This document shows, piece after piece, positions 1-6,025 of a stretch of 7,497 nucleotides of DNA. The stretch comes from JAHFHB01 sp964393875 (lineage in GTDB: Bacteria; Omnitrophota; Omnitrophia; Omnitrophales; Aquincolibacteriaceae), in contig CAYMUZ010000247.1 in NCBI GenBank assembly GCA_964393875.1, forward strand, positions 1 through 7,497, read 5' to 3'. Below the pieces are notes generated by a model. That model made no database searches. It saw nothing but the letters and a program-made list of their open reading frames with translations, and was not told where the DNA came from. A program made the position numbers and the translations under genes. Position 1 is the stretch's first letter; every line of letters starts with the position of its first letter.

Positions 1-48
1 ACGCGTCAGGTTTCCAAGTAACAATACTTTATTAAAACTTGCAGCCAT
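1..48 (-). CDS. ssb: Single-stranded DNA-binding protein, N-terminal fragment (runs off left edge)
   Basis: Only the first 16 codons are inside the window. They read MAASFNKVLLLGNLTR, which matches the opening of bacterial SSB: the first beta strand of the OB fold with the F-N-K-V-x-L-x-G-x-L-x-R pattern. SSB coats single-stranded DNA during replication, repair and recombination, and normally works as a tetramer. The ATG is preceded by a good AAAGGAG site 8 bases upstream. The gene follows rpsF by 13 bases, and rpsF-ssb is a very common bacterial pair, often continued by rpsR, which would lie outside the window. The OB fold core and the acidic C-terminal tail cannot be checked. The identity rests on the N-terminal motif plus the neighbour. 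Confidence 0.88.
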   Translation of the reverse strand, partial: MAASFNKVLLLGNLTR

Positions 49-56
49 GGAATGCT

Positions 57-63
57 CTCCTTT
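57..63 (-). promoter_or_regulatory. Ribosome binding site of ssb, overlapping the rpsF stop codon
   Basis: On the minus strand AAAGGAG lies 8 bases before the ssb ATG. Its first two bases are also part of the rpsF TAA stop (62-64). This placement suggests that ssb translation is coupled to termination on rpsF, and it supports the chosen ssb start. Confidence 0.75.
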
Positions 64-424
64 ACGAGGCTGTGACGGTATCGACCTTGGCAGGCGCTAC
101 TTTGCCGCGCGATTTCTTTTTCTTGTCGCGAGCACTTTCGGATTTTTTGGCCGTGATCATGTATTTGAGCACATCAGCGTCCAGAGTAAGCGCACGGCTA
201 AACTCAATCACCGACAAGGGATCCATGTCGAAATCGTAAATCACGAAGAAACCGTCGCGGTGTTTCTTAAGTGGATAAGCTGCCGGACGGCGGCCCCATT
301 CGCTTTTGTTTTTGATGGTTCCGCCAAATTTTTTGACGGCTCCTTCAAGAGCTTCAAAACGCGGCTTATGCGTCTCCGGAGAAGTATCAGGCGGAAAAAT
401 AACTAAACATTCATAATGTTTCAT
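62..424 (-). CDS. rpsF: 30S ribosomal protein S6
   Basis: Small-subunit protein S6, which pairs with S18 on the platform of the 30S subunit. The 120-residue product starts MKHYECLVIFPPDTSPE. It has the typical central S6 stretch W43-G-R-R-P-A-A-Y-P-L-K-K (S6 signature GkRxLAYpIxK), a G-F-F-V-I-Y strand, and L-D-x-D-V-L-K-Y near residues 81-88. The C-terminal tail (about 92-120) is lysine/serine/alanine-rich and low in complexity, as in many S6 proteins. I chose the ATG at 422-424 because AAGGAGT lies 9 bases upstream (434-440) and the family starts with this strand. An in-frame GTG at 473-475 would add 17 unconserved residues. The gene is followed by ssb, and the upstream 134 bases carry a terminator-like hairpin and a leader hairpin, so it probably starts its own transcription unit. 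Confidence 0.95.
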   Translation of the reverse strand: MKHYECLVIFPPDTSPETHKPRFEALEGAVKKFGGTIKNKSEWGRRPAAYPLKKHRDGFFVIYDFDMDPLSVIEFSRALTLDADVLKYMITAKKSESARDKKKKSRGKVAPAKVDTVTAS

Positions 425-442
425 TCGACTTAAACTCCTTGA

Positions 443-481
443 AACCCGCGCATCCCCTGCAATCGGTTTGTCCACCGGGTT
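443..481 (-). promoter_or_regulatory. Candidate rpsF leader hairpin (possible S6:S18 autoregulatory RNA)
   Basis: On the minus strand AACCCG (481-476) can pair perfectly with CGGGTT (448-443), closing a 39-base element that ends two bases before the rpsF ribosome binding site. Inside, a small hairpin GCA-GGGGA-TGC (460-450) sits near the 3' arm. The 5' strand of the large asymmetric internal loop contains an unpaired ACCG (CCG at 466-464). It is known that S6 leaders in many bacteria carry a motif with an asymmetric internal loop whose long strand contains CCG, bound by the S6:S18 complex. The resemblance is by eye only. An alternative CGGT/ACCG pairing (477-474 with 467-464) would hide the CCG. 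Call is tentative. Confidence 0.35.
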
Positions 482-511
482 GAATTAAAAAATGAGTGAC
501 TAATTTAGCAC

Positions 512-547
512 AAAGCTCCCCAGAGGGCAAGCATCCCTTGGGGCTTT
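512..547 (-). terminator. Probable intrinsic terminator or 3'-end hairpin after pth
   Basis: Eleven bases past the pth stop, the minus strand reads AAAGCCCCAAGGG, a short ATGCTTG loop, then CCCTCTGGGGAGCTTT. AAAG pairs with CTTT, CCCC with GGGG and AGGG with CCCT, interrupted by small bulges. The descending arm ends in CTTT followed by GTGCTAAATTAG; a T6 run comes only some 18 bases later. The tail is therefore weak for a classical Rho-independent terminator. The position between two transcription units supports an RNA 3'-end role. Confidence 0.45.
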
Positions 548-558
548 CGGTAAACGCC

Positions 559-1179
559 CTAATCTGTTATCGATCTTCGATTTACAGCGTTCATGGCCTG
601 CTCCATGGGCTGCGTCAACCAAAAGTGACAGGCTTTTTGGGCCTCTCCGAAGGTCTTAGGCAGCAAAGACATTTCGGCAGCGCTGAACTCTTCAAGCACA
701 AATTCAGCCAGATCGTCGGACGGTATTTCCGTCCCCTCACAAGAATCCTCTGTCAATGGTAGACCCGGACGGCCAATTCCAATGCGCAAGCGAGGATAAT
801 GGCAATGGCCGACTGCGGCTTCAATCGACTTCAATCCGTTGTGTCCACCGCTGGAGCCCTTCCCCCTCAGTCGAAGATGGCTAAAAGGAAGATCGACATC
901 ATCCACAGCCACAAGAAGATCCTCTGCCACCAAAAGTGAGGAGTCTTCAAGGAGCCGCTGTATGGTTTCGCCCGACGTGTTCATAAATACTTCAGGGTAA
1001 CACAGCAAAACATCCCGACCTGCCCACATAATTTTGGCAGTCATTCCCTGAATTTTTTTTTCACGTCGCCAAGAGACTTTAAACGTGCCGGCAAGAAACT
1101 CCACAAACTGCCGCCCCACATTATGCCGGGTTCTTTGATAGCGGATTCCCGGATTGCCAAGGCCAACAATCGATTTCAC
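559..1179 (-). CDS. pth: Peptidyl-tRNA hydrolase (Pth, bacterial type 1)
   Basis: Pth cleaves the ester bond of peptidyl-tRNAs that drop off the ribosome, recycling tRNA in the cytoplasm. The 206-residue product has all family landmarks: VGLGNPG with N9, T-R-H-N-V-G with catalytic H19, F-M-N-T-S-G with N67, V-D-D-V-D-L-P with D93, G-G-H-N-G-L-K-S-I with N114, then the P-R-L-R-I-G-I-G-R-P strand. These match E. coli N10, H20, N68, D93 and N114. The start is a GTG at 1177-1179, only 4 bases after the rplY stop. No good Shine-Dalgarno is visible, so translation is probably coupled to rplY. An ATG further up (1257) would place a lysine/arginine-rich, unconserved extension inside the rplY tail and was not used. 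The C-terminal 30 residues are ordinary for the family. Confidence 0.95.
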   Translation of the reverse strand: MKSIVGLGNPGIRYQRTRHNVGRQFVEFLAGTFKVSWRREKKIQGMTAKIMWAGRDVLLCYPEVFMNTSGETIQRLLEDSSLLVAEDLLVAVDDVDLPFSHLRLRGKGSSGGHNGLKSIEAAVGHCHYPRLRIGIGRPGLPLTEDSCEGTEIPSDDLAEFVLEEFSAAEMSLLPKTFGEAQKACHFWLTQPMEQAMNAVNRRSITD

Positions 1180-1183
1180 GTAA

Positions 1184-1876
1184 TTACTTTTTAGCGTCTT
1201 TCGTTTCTTTTGCAGCAGGCGCTTCCTCACCCTCCGCCGGCTTCTTTCCTTTTTCAATCACCGCGGGGCCTTCAGGCGTTTCTTCACTTGCAGCCGGTTT
1301 TTCCTCAAGCCGTGTCTGGTGAATCGCAATGACAACCTCCTCGGCATCCAGCGTACAGGTAACACCCTCAGGCAAAACGAGTTCTCGGACGTGAACAGAG
1401 TCATTGATTTTCATACCCTTGGCATCAATGGTAATCGTTTCAGGGATCTGTGTGGGCAAACATTCGACCTCTATTTTATAATGCACCACGTCAAGAACAC
1501 CCCCCTCTTTCACTCCGGGCGCCTCTTCAGAATTTTTGACTTCGACAGGAACCGAAACAGTGATTTTTTCCGTCATTGAAATGACTGTAAAATCCACGTG
1601 GCGGATCTGATCAGACACGGGATCGTGCTGCACATCTTTGATCAGGCAGGTGGGTTCCTTCAAAGGGCTTTCCTCCATCTGCAAATTAATAATCACATTC
1701 GACCCGCTTTTGGTATGGAGTGTCGCTTCGAGACTCCGGCGTGTCACCTCAAGTGACATCGGCTCCATGCCGTGTCCGTAAAGCACTGCCGGTACTTTAC
1801 CGGCGCGGCGCAAGCGTCGCGCCTGAGCAGATCCTTTAGCCTCTCTTTTTTTCACATCCAGATTCACAATCTTCAT
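1184..1876 (-). CDS. rplY: 50S ribosomal protein L25, long CTC/TL5 form
   Basis: L25/CTC binds 5S rRNA in the central protuberance of the large subunit; the long form is named after the general stress protein CTC. The 230-residue product begins with the 5S-binding domain (about 1-95): L-R-R-A-G-K-V-P-A-V-L-Y-G-H-G near 22-36 is diagnostic, and H-V-D-F at 93-96 ends this domain. A beta-rich CTC domain follows (about 97-187), including V-P-V-x-V-x-x-x-E-x-A-P-G-V-K-x-G-G-V-L. Residues 188-230 form an acidic and lysine/alanine-rich, probably disordered tail. The start is fixed by GGAGG 8 bases before the ATG. The 79-bp gap to prs is AT-rich on its rplY side and shows no convincing promoter or terminator to my eye. 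pth follows 4 bases after the stop. Confidence 0.95.
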   Translation of the reverse strand: MKIVNLDVKKREAKGSAQARRLRRAGKVPAVLYGHGMEPMSLEVTRRSLEATLHTKSGSNVIINLQMEESPLKEPTCLIKDVQHDPVSDQIRHVDFTVISMTEKITVSVPVEVKNSEEAPGVKEGGVLDVVHYKIEVECLPTQIPETITIDAKGMKINDSVHVRELVLPEGVTCTLDAEEVVIAIHQTRLEEKPAASEETPEGPAVIEKGKKPAEGEEAPAAKETKDAKK

Positions 1877-1884
1877 GGGTATAA

Positions 1885-1890
1885 CCTCCG
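1885..1890 (-). promoter_or_regulatory. Ribosome binding site of rplY
   Basis: The minus strand carries CGGAGG 8 bases before the rplY ATG. It is the best Shine-Dalgarno match in the window, in line with high expression of a ribosomal protein, and it fixes the start codon. Confidence 0.75.
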
Positions 1891-1955
1891 TTTGAGTTTT
1901 AAAAAAGTTAAGACGTTAAGGCTTTGCAAAACAATCCCATAGACATTTACAGAGC

Positions 1956-2933
1956 CTAAGCTTCCACGCCCGCTTTTGAAAAAAGCGAGCTGATGGATTC
2001 GTTCTGGTGGATGCGTCGAATCGCTTCCGACAAAAGCGACGCAATTGAAAGCTGCGTAATTTTTGAGATTTGCTTTTCAGGCGGCAACGGAATTGAATTG
2101 GTGACGATCAATTCTTTGATCACTGATTTTTGAATGCGTTCAATCGCCGGCCCCGCCAGCACGGGGTGTACAATAGCCGCATAAATATCGAGCGCCCCCG
2201 CTTCCTTGAGGGCTGATGCGGCTTCCACCAAAGAGCCGGCCGTCGAAACAAGGTCATCCACAATGACCACATTTTTCCCTTCAACGGACCCGATAATATT
2301 CATTACTTTTGTGTGCGATGCATCCTCACGGCGCTTGTCCACAATCGCCAGCGGACTGGCCAGCAATTTAGCATAGGCTCTAGCCATGCGCACCCCACCA
2401 ATATCCGGCGAGACCACCACCAGATTGTCTAGATTCTTTTTCAGCAGATAGTTACCCGTCACGTTGATCGAGTACAAATGGTCCACGGGAATATCAAAAA
2501 AACCCTGGATTTGTCCTGCATGCAAATCCATTGCCAACACACGATCTGCTCCGGCCTGGGTCACCAAATTCGCCACCAACTTAGCCGTAATGGGACCGCG
2601 CGGTTTGTCTTTCCGATCCTGCCGGGCATAACCAAAAAATGGCAGCACGGCCGTAATGCGGCGGGCCGAGGCACGGCGAGCAGCATCAATCAAAATCAAA
2701 AGTTCCATCAGATTGTCATTGGGCGGAGTGCAGGTGGATTGCATGATAAAAACATCCTGCCCCCGAATGTTTTCACAGATCTGCACGTGAATCTCACCTT
2801 CCGGAAAGCGATCACAGATCACTTCCGCCGGATGCGTCTCCAAAAGCTCCGCAATGTCAGCCCATAGACCGGGGTTGGAGTTCCCCCCCAAAATCACGGG
2901 CGAATAATCTGTCGGGGTTGCGTTTTTAAGCAT
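1956..2933 (-). CDS. prs: Ribose-phosphate pyrophosphokinase (PRPP synthetase)
   Basis: Makes PRPP from ribose 5-phosphate and ATP, the precursor for purines, pyrimidines, NAD, histidine and tryptophan. The 325-residue product is of normal class I length. Visible motifs: R-F-P-E-G-E-I at 42-48, the ATP-binding stretch P-F-F-G-Y-A-R-Q-D-R-K at 98-108, M-D-L-H-A-G-Q-I-Q-G-F-F at 135-146 with the conserved H138, D-K-R-R at 199-202 (flexible-loop lysine and arginine) and the PRPP-binding loop V-V-I-V-D-D-L-V-S-T-A-G-S at 222-234. In that loop S230 stands where most class I enzymes have aspartate. The N-terminus carries about 9 extra residues before the first strand. The ATG lies inside the end of glmU (8-bp overlap) with AAGGAA 11 bases upstream, so the two genes are probably translationally coupled. 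Confidence 0.95.
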   Translation of the reverse strand: MLKNATPTDYSPVILGGNSNPGLWADIAELLETHPAEVICDRFPEGEIHVQICENIRGQDVFIMQSTCTPPNDNLMELLILIDAARRASARRITAVLPFFGYARQDRKDKPRGPITAKLVANLVTQAGADRVLAMDLHAGQIQGFFDIPVDHLYSINVTGNYLLKKNLDNLVVVSPDIGGVRMARAYAKLLASPLAIVDKRREDASHTKVMNIIGSVEGKNVVIVDDLVSTAGSLVEAASALKEAGALDIYAAIVHPVLAGPAIERIQKSVIKELIVTNSIPLPPEKQISKITQLSIASLLSEAIRRIHQNESISSLFSKAGVEA

Positions 2934-4215
2934 GGCGCTGACGATTCCTTTCTAACTTGGGTTGGATCGGTTTGGCCGGCACGCCCACCACAATCTGACC
3001 TCTTTTAACTCGGGTACCTGCTGTCACGACAGCACCGGCCCCAGTCTTAGCTCCGGAGTCAAGTTTGACCGGCGCAACGAGCACTGTATTCGAACCGATA
3101 AATACTTTTTCTCCAACGTGGGTGCGGTGTTTTTCTTTTCCATCATAGTTGGCGGTGACGGTGCCCGCTCCGATATTCGTACCCGCACCCACCACGGCAT
3201 CGCCCAAATACGTTAAGTGTTTGGCCATCACGCCCTTGCCAAGGCGCGTGCGATTAATTTCCACAAAAGAACCGACGACGGCCCCATCTCCAATCACGCT
3301 GCCCTTGCGAATTTTAGCAAACGGCCCGATCTGGCAATTGCGGCCTATTTTGACTCCGCTCTCGATATAGGACCACGGATAAATAACGGTATCTTCCCCA
3401 ATAGTTACATCTGCGGCAACAAAAGTTTGCTCGGGAGACTCAAACGTAACGCCTCGCTCCATGTGCCGCTGAACTTCATGTTTTCTTATCACTTGAACGA
3501 CCTCCGCTAAATCATTGCGCGAATTAATCCCATGTCCTTCAGCGCTCGTGGCAAGTGGGAATGCTTCCACACGCCCGCCGGAGCTGGACAAAATCTCAAT
3601 CGTATCCGTCAGGTAATACTCCCCTTTTTGATTGTTCGGCCGCAGTTTTCTTAACGATTCAAACAAGGCCTGCGCCTCAAAAAGATAAATACCGGTATTC
3701 ACTTCCTGAATCCGCTTTTCCGCTTCAGAGGCATCGAGTTCTTCGCGAATACCGTAAAACCTGCCGCCCGCCCGCAGAATTCGCCCGTAGCCGCGCGGCT
3801 CCAGCATAACACAGGACAGCACACTGACAGAAGCGCAAGCGCACCGATGCTCGCGGATGAAACTCTCGAGTGTCTCCGCTTTCACAAGCGGCATATCGCC
3901 CGGCCACACCAGAATTTCTCCGCGCGAATCTCGCAGTGTTGCAGCCGCCCTTTGGACGGCATGCCCCGTGCCTTTCTGCTCTTTTTGCAGAACTGCCCGC
4001 GAACGAAGACTCCAAAGCCGGTTGGTTGTTTTTAGAAATCGACCCACCTGATCAGCCTGTGTCCCCACAACAACACGGGGAGACTTCACACCAAGCAAGG
4101 CCAGCGTTTTTAAAGAGTAGCCCAGCACCGGAAGGCCAAGAACCGGATGTAACACCTTGACGAGCGAAGAGCGCATACGCGTTCCTTTGCCCGCAGCCAA
4201 CAGGATTGCGTCCAC
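2926..4215 (-). CDS. glmU: Bifunctional UDP-GlcNAc pyrophosphorylase / GlcN-1-P acetyltransferase
   Basis: GlmU makes UDP-GlcNAc, the precursor of peptidoglycan and lipid A: it acetylates GlcN-1-P and then uridylylates GlcNAc-1-P. The uridylyltransferase domain (about 1-230) has L-A-A-G-K-G-T-R-M at 6-14, K20-V-L-H-P, G-T-G-H-A at 82-86, G-D-M-P-L at 106-110, E-V-N-T-G-I at 171-176 and G-E-Y-Y-L-T-D at 198-204. The left-handed beta-helix acetyltransferase domain (about 258-415) has R303, catalytic H333 in K-H-L-T-Y-L-G-D-A, and N-Y-D-G at 356-359. The lysine equivalent to E. coli K351 is N321 here. With 429 residues it is about 27 shorter than E. coli GlmU, mainly at the termini. The start is a GTG; an in-frame TAG just upstream, shared with the end of the permease gene, rules out a longer form. 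A monofunctional nucleotidyltransferase is less likely given the intact beta helix. Confidence 0.92.
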   Translation of the reverse strand: MDAILLAAGKGTRMRSSLVKVLHPVLGLPVLGYSLKTLALLGVKSPRVVVGTQADQVGRFLKTTNRLWSLRSRAVLQKEQKGTGHAVQRAAATLRDSRGEILVWPGDMPLVKAETLESFIREHRCACASVSVLSCVMLEPRGYGRILRAGGRFYGIREELDASEAEKRIQEVNTGIYLFEAQALFESLRKLRPNNQKGEYYLTDTIEILSSSGGRVEAFPLATSAEGHGINSRNDLAEVVQVIRKHEVQRHMERGVTFESPEQTFVAADVTIGEDTVIYPWSYIESGVKIGRNCQIGPFAKIRKGSVIGDGAVVGSFVEINRTRLGKGVMAKHLTYLGDAVVGAGTNIGAGTVTANYDGKEKHRTHVGEKVFIGSNTVLVAPVKLDSGAKTGAGAVVTAGTRVKRGQIVVGVPAKPIQPKLERNRQRHA

Positions 4216-4220
4216 CGCTT

Positions 4221-5102
4221 CTATCCTTTGATTCCGGAGAGTTTAATTCCTTCCACAAAAAACCGCTGGTTAAACATAAAAACCAGAAGAATGGGAAGAA
4301 TCATCATCACCGAACCGGCCATGAGAAGCGTCCAATCCGTTCCATGCAGCGACTGAAAATAGGCCAACCCAATGGGCAGTGTAAACTTTTCATGCGTATT
4401 CATGACAATGAGCGGCCACATAAAACTCATCCACGATCCCATAAATGTAAAAGTTGTCAGCGTGGCCAGAGCCGGCTGTGAGAGGGGTAAAATAATTCTA
4501 AGAAAAATTCCAAAATAAGAACAACCGTCAATTTTTGCGGCATCTTCTAAATCACGCGGCAGCGTCAGAAAAAACTGGCGCAGCATAAACGTGCCGTACG
4601 CTGTAAACATGGCTGGCAGAATCAACGCTTTGTAAGTATCGATCCAGCCGAATTTTCGGAGCAAAATAAACACAGGAATCATCGTGACCGCACCGGGCAC
4701 CATCATGGTCGCCAAATAGCCGAAAAATAATTTGTCCCTCCCCGGAAATCGCAGCCGCGCAAAGGCATAAGCCGCCATCGCACTCGTCGCCACCTGCCCA
4801 AAAGTGATCGCTGCCGCCACGAAAAGTGAATTGATATAAAATTTGGCAAACGGAACAACGTACCAGGCCTTCACATAGTTTTGCCAGACAAAACTCGTCG
4901 GGACCCATTCTTGCCACCACTCCTTCTGATACGAAAAAATAGCCCCGGGCTGCTTCAGCGAGGTTGTCACCATCCACAAGAAGGGTCCGACCATTGTCAG
5001 CGCACCCATCGTCAAAAAAACGTACGAGACGATTTTTTTCAAATTTTGCTTGAGGTGGTGACGTCGTTTGACCTGCTCAAGATTTAAAGGAAGGGCTGGC
5101 AT
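4221..5102 (-). CDS. Carbohydrate ABC transporter permease, MalG/LacG/UgpE family
   Basis: Inner-membrane permease of a binding-protein-dependent sugar importer (CUT1 type). The 293-residue product has a basic N-terminus and six hydrophobic segments at roughly 24-48, 88-116, 125-148, 157-178, 210-232 and 258-280. The cytoplasmic EAA loop, which docks on the ATPase, is seen at about 186-210 (E-D-A-A-K-I-D-G ... I-I-L-P-L-S-Q-P). The ending F-F-V-E-G-I-K-L-S-G-I-K-G is the usual C-terminus of this family. It follows the other permease by 18 bases and forms the second half of a heterodimer. No good ribosome binding site is seen: AAGGGA is 14 bases from the ATG and overlaps the stop of the previous gene. 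glmU begins 5 bases after its TAG. The substrate cannot be read from sequence, and no binding protein or ATPase is encoded here. Confidence 0.92.
   Translation of the reverse strand: MPALPLNLEQVKRRHHLKQNLKKIVSYVFLTMGALTMVGPFLWMVTTSLKQPGAIFSYQKEWWQEWVPTSFVWQNYVKAWYVVPFAKFYINSLFVAAAITFGQVATSAMAAYAFARLRFPGRDKLFFGYLATMMVPGAVTMIPVFILLRKFGWIDTYKALILPAMFTAYGTFMLRQFFLTLPRDLEDAAKIDGCSYFGIFLRIILPLSQPALATLTTFTFMGSWMSFMWPLIVMNTHEKFTLPIGLAYFQSLHGTDWTLLMAGSVMMILPILLVFMFNQRFFVEGIKLSGIKG
4224..4229 (-). promoter_or_regulatory. Ribosome binding site of glmU inside the permease 3' end
   Basis: AAAGGA on the minus strand forms the last Lys-Gly codons of the upstream permease and lies 8 bases before the glmU GTG; the permease TAG sits between them. 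It decides the GTG start and implies coupled translation. Confidence 0.7.
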
Positions 5103-5120
5103 GAATTTTTATTTCATCCC

Positions 5121-6020
5121 TTAGTGGTAATGAACACTGCGTCCATAAAAATGCCACTGCAAAACCGTGCATAAAAACACGATCACGAAAAGAACCCACG
5201 CAATGGCGGCAGCATACCCCATGTGATTCCAGTTGAATGCGTTGTTGTACAAATAATAGATCAGTGTGGTGGTCGAACCGTTGGGCCCGCCGCCGGTCAT
5301 AATATAAGCTGGGTCAAACCCCGCCTGAAATCCACCGATAATACTCATGATTCCAATAAAAAAAGTGGTGGGTGAAATCTGCGGCCAGGTTACCGCCCAA
5401 AATTTCTGCCACCCGTTGGCGCCATCGACCTCAGCGGCATCGTAAAAATCGCGCGGGACCCCCTGCAGAGCCGCCAGGTAGAGAACCATGTTGTAACCAC
5501 CCACGGTCTGCCAAACACCCATAATGATCAATGCCGGCTTGGCCCATGTGGCATCGTGCAACCAATAGGGCCCTTTGAGACTCAGGCCAAACAAATCTCC
5601 GATTTTTGCGATCATCAGATTGAGCGCGCCAAAATCCGGATTGTAGATCAGCTTCCATAGCATATAGATCGCCACCCCTGAACAGATTGTCGGCAAGAAA
5701 TAAAGCGTACGAAAAATGACGATCCCCTTGAGTTTCTGGTTCAACGCCAGCGCAAGGATCAGCGATCCACCCATGCTGAGCGGAATACTCAGCATGAGGT
5801 ACACGGTGTTGAGCGAATACTTCCAAAAAAGAGGGTCTTGGAATAGACGGATAAAATTACGCAGGCCGACAAATACGGGCGGTCCCGAAAGAGCATCCCA
5901 GCTGCAAAAACTCAGCCCCAGCGATGCCAGTACTGGAATGGATGTGAATAAAAGAAAGCCGATCAAATTCGGGGTCAAAAACCCGTAGGCCGCGAGAGTT
6001 TCTTTGGTTTGTGTTTTCAT
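5121..6020 (-). CDS. Carbohydrate ABC transporter permease, MalF/LacF/UgpA family
   Basis: First permease of the same CUT1-type sugar importer. The 299-residue product starts MKTQTKETLAAYGFLTPNLI, where the A-Y-x-F-L-x-P-x-L-I pattern is typical of LacF/UgpA proteins. Six hydrophobic segments lie at about 11-38, 71-94, 103-124, 160-184, 216-238 and 268-290. The EAA loop is at about 193-217 (Y-D-A-A-E-V-D-G-A-N-G ... W-P-Q-I-S-P), and T-G-G-G-P-N-G-S-T-T-T-L at 242-253 is another family hallmark. It lacks the long N-terminal periplasmic insert of MalF, so it is closer to UgpA/LacF. The ATG is 5 bases after the clpX stop with no visible Shine-Dalgarno, so it probably depends on ribosomes finishing clpX. 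The pairing with the next permease is certain from order and families; the sugar is unknown. Confidence 0.93.
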   Translation of the reverse strand: MKTQTKETLAAYGFLTPNLIGFLLFTSIPVLASLGLSFCSWDALSGPPVFVGLRNFIRLFQDPLFWKYSLNTVYLMLSIPLSMGGSLILALALNQKLKGIVIFRTLYFLPTICSGVAIYMLWKLIYNPDFGALNLMIAKIGDLFGLSLKGPYWLHDATWAKPALIIMGVWQTVGGYNMVLYLAALQGVPRDFYDAAEVDGANGWQKFWAVTWPQISPTTFFIGIMSIIGGFQAGFDPAYIMTGGGPNGSTTTLIYYLYNNAFNWNHMGYAAAIAWVLFVIVFLCTVLQWHFYGRSVHYH

Positions 6021-6025
6021 AAATT

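Noticed and set aside
425..475. Upstream in-frame GTG that would lengthen S6 by 17 residues
   Set aside because: The added residues are unconserved, the GTG lies in the predicted leader hairpin, and the ATG at 422-424 has a good ribosome binding site.
1180..1257. Longer Pth starting at an ATG inside rplY with a basic K/R-rich extension
   Set aside because: The family begins at the V-G-L-G-N-P strand; the extension is the shifted-frame reading of the lysine- and acid-rich L25 tail. The GTG at 1177-1179, right after the rplY stop, fits better.
1877..1955. Possible promoter in the prs-rplY gap (TTGTTT, or TTGCAA followed by a T run)
   Set aside because: Each candidate matches only about half of the -35/-10 consensus at usable spacing in AT-rich sequence, so it is indistinguishable from chance.
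3725..4015. Second minus-strand frame within the glmU N-terminal domain
   Set aside because: It lies fully inside conserved GlmU motifs in another frame, has an Ala/Arg-rich composition and no own ribosome binding site.
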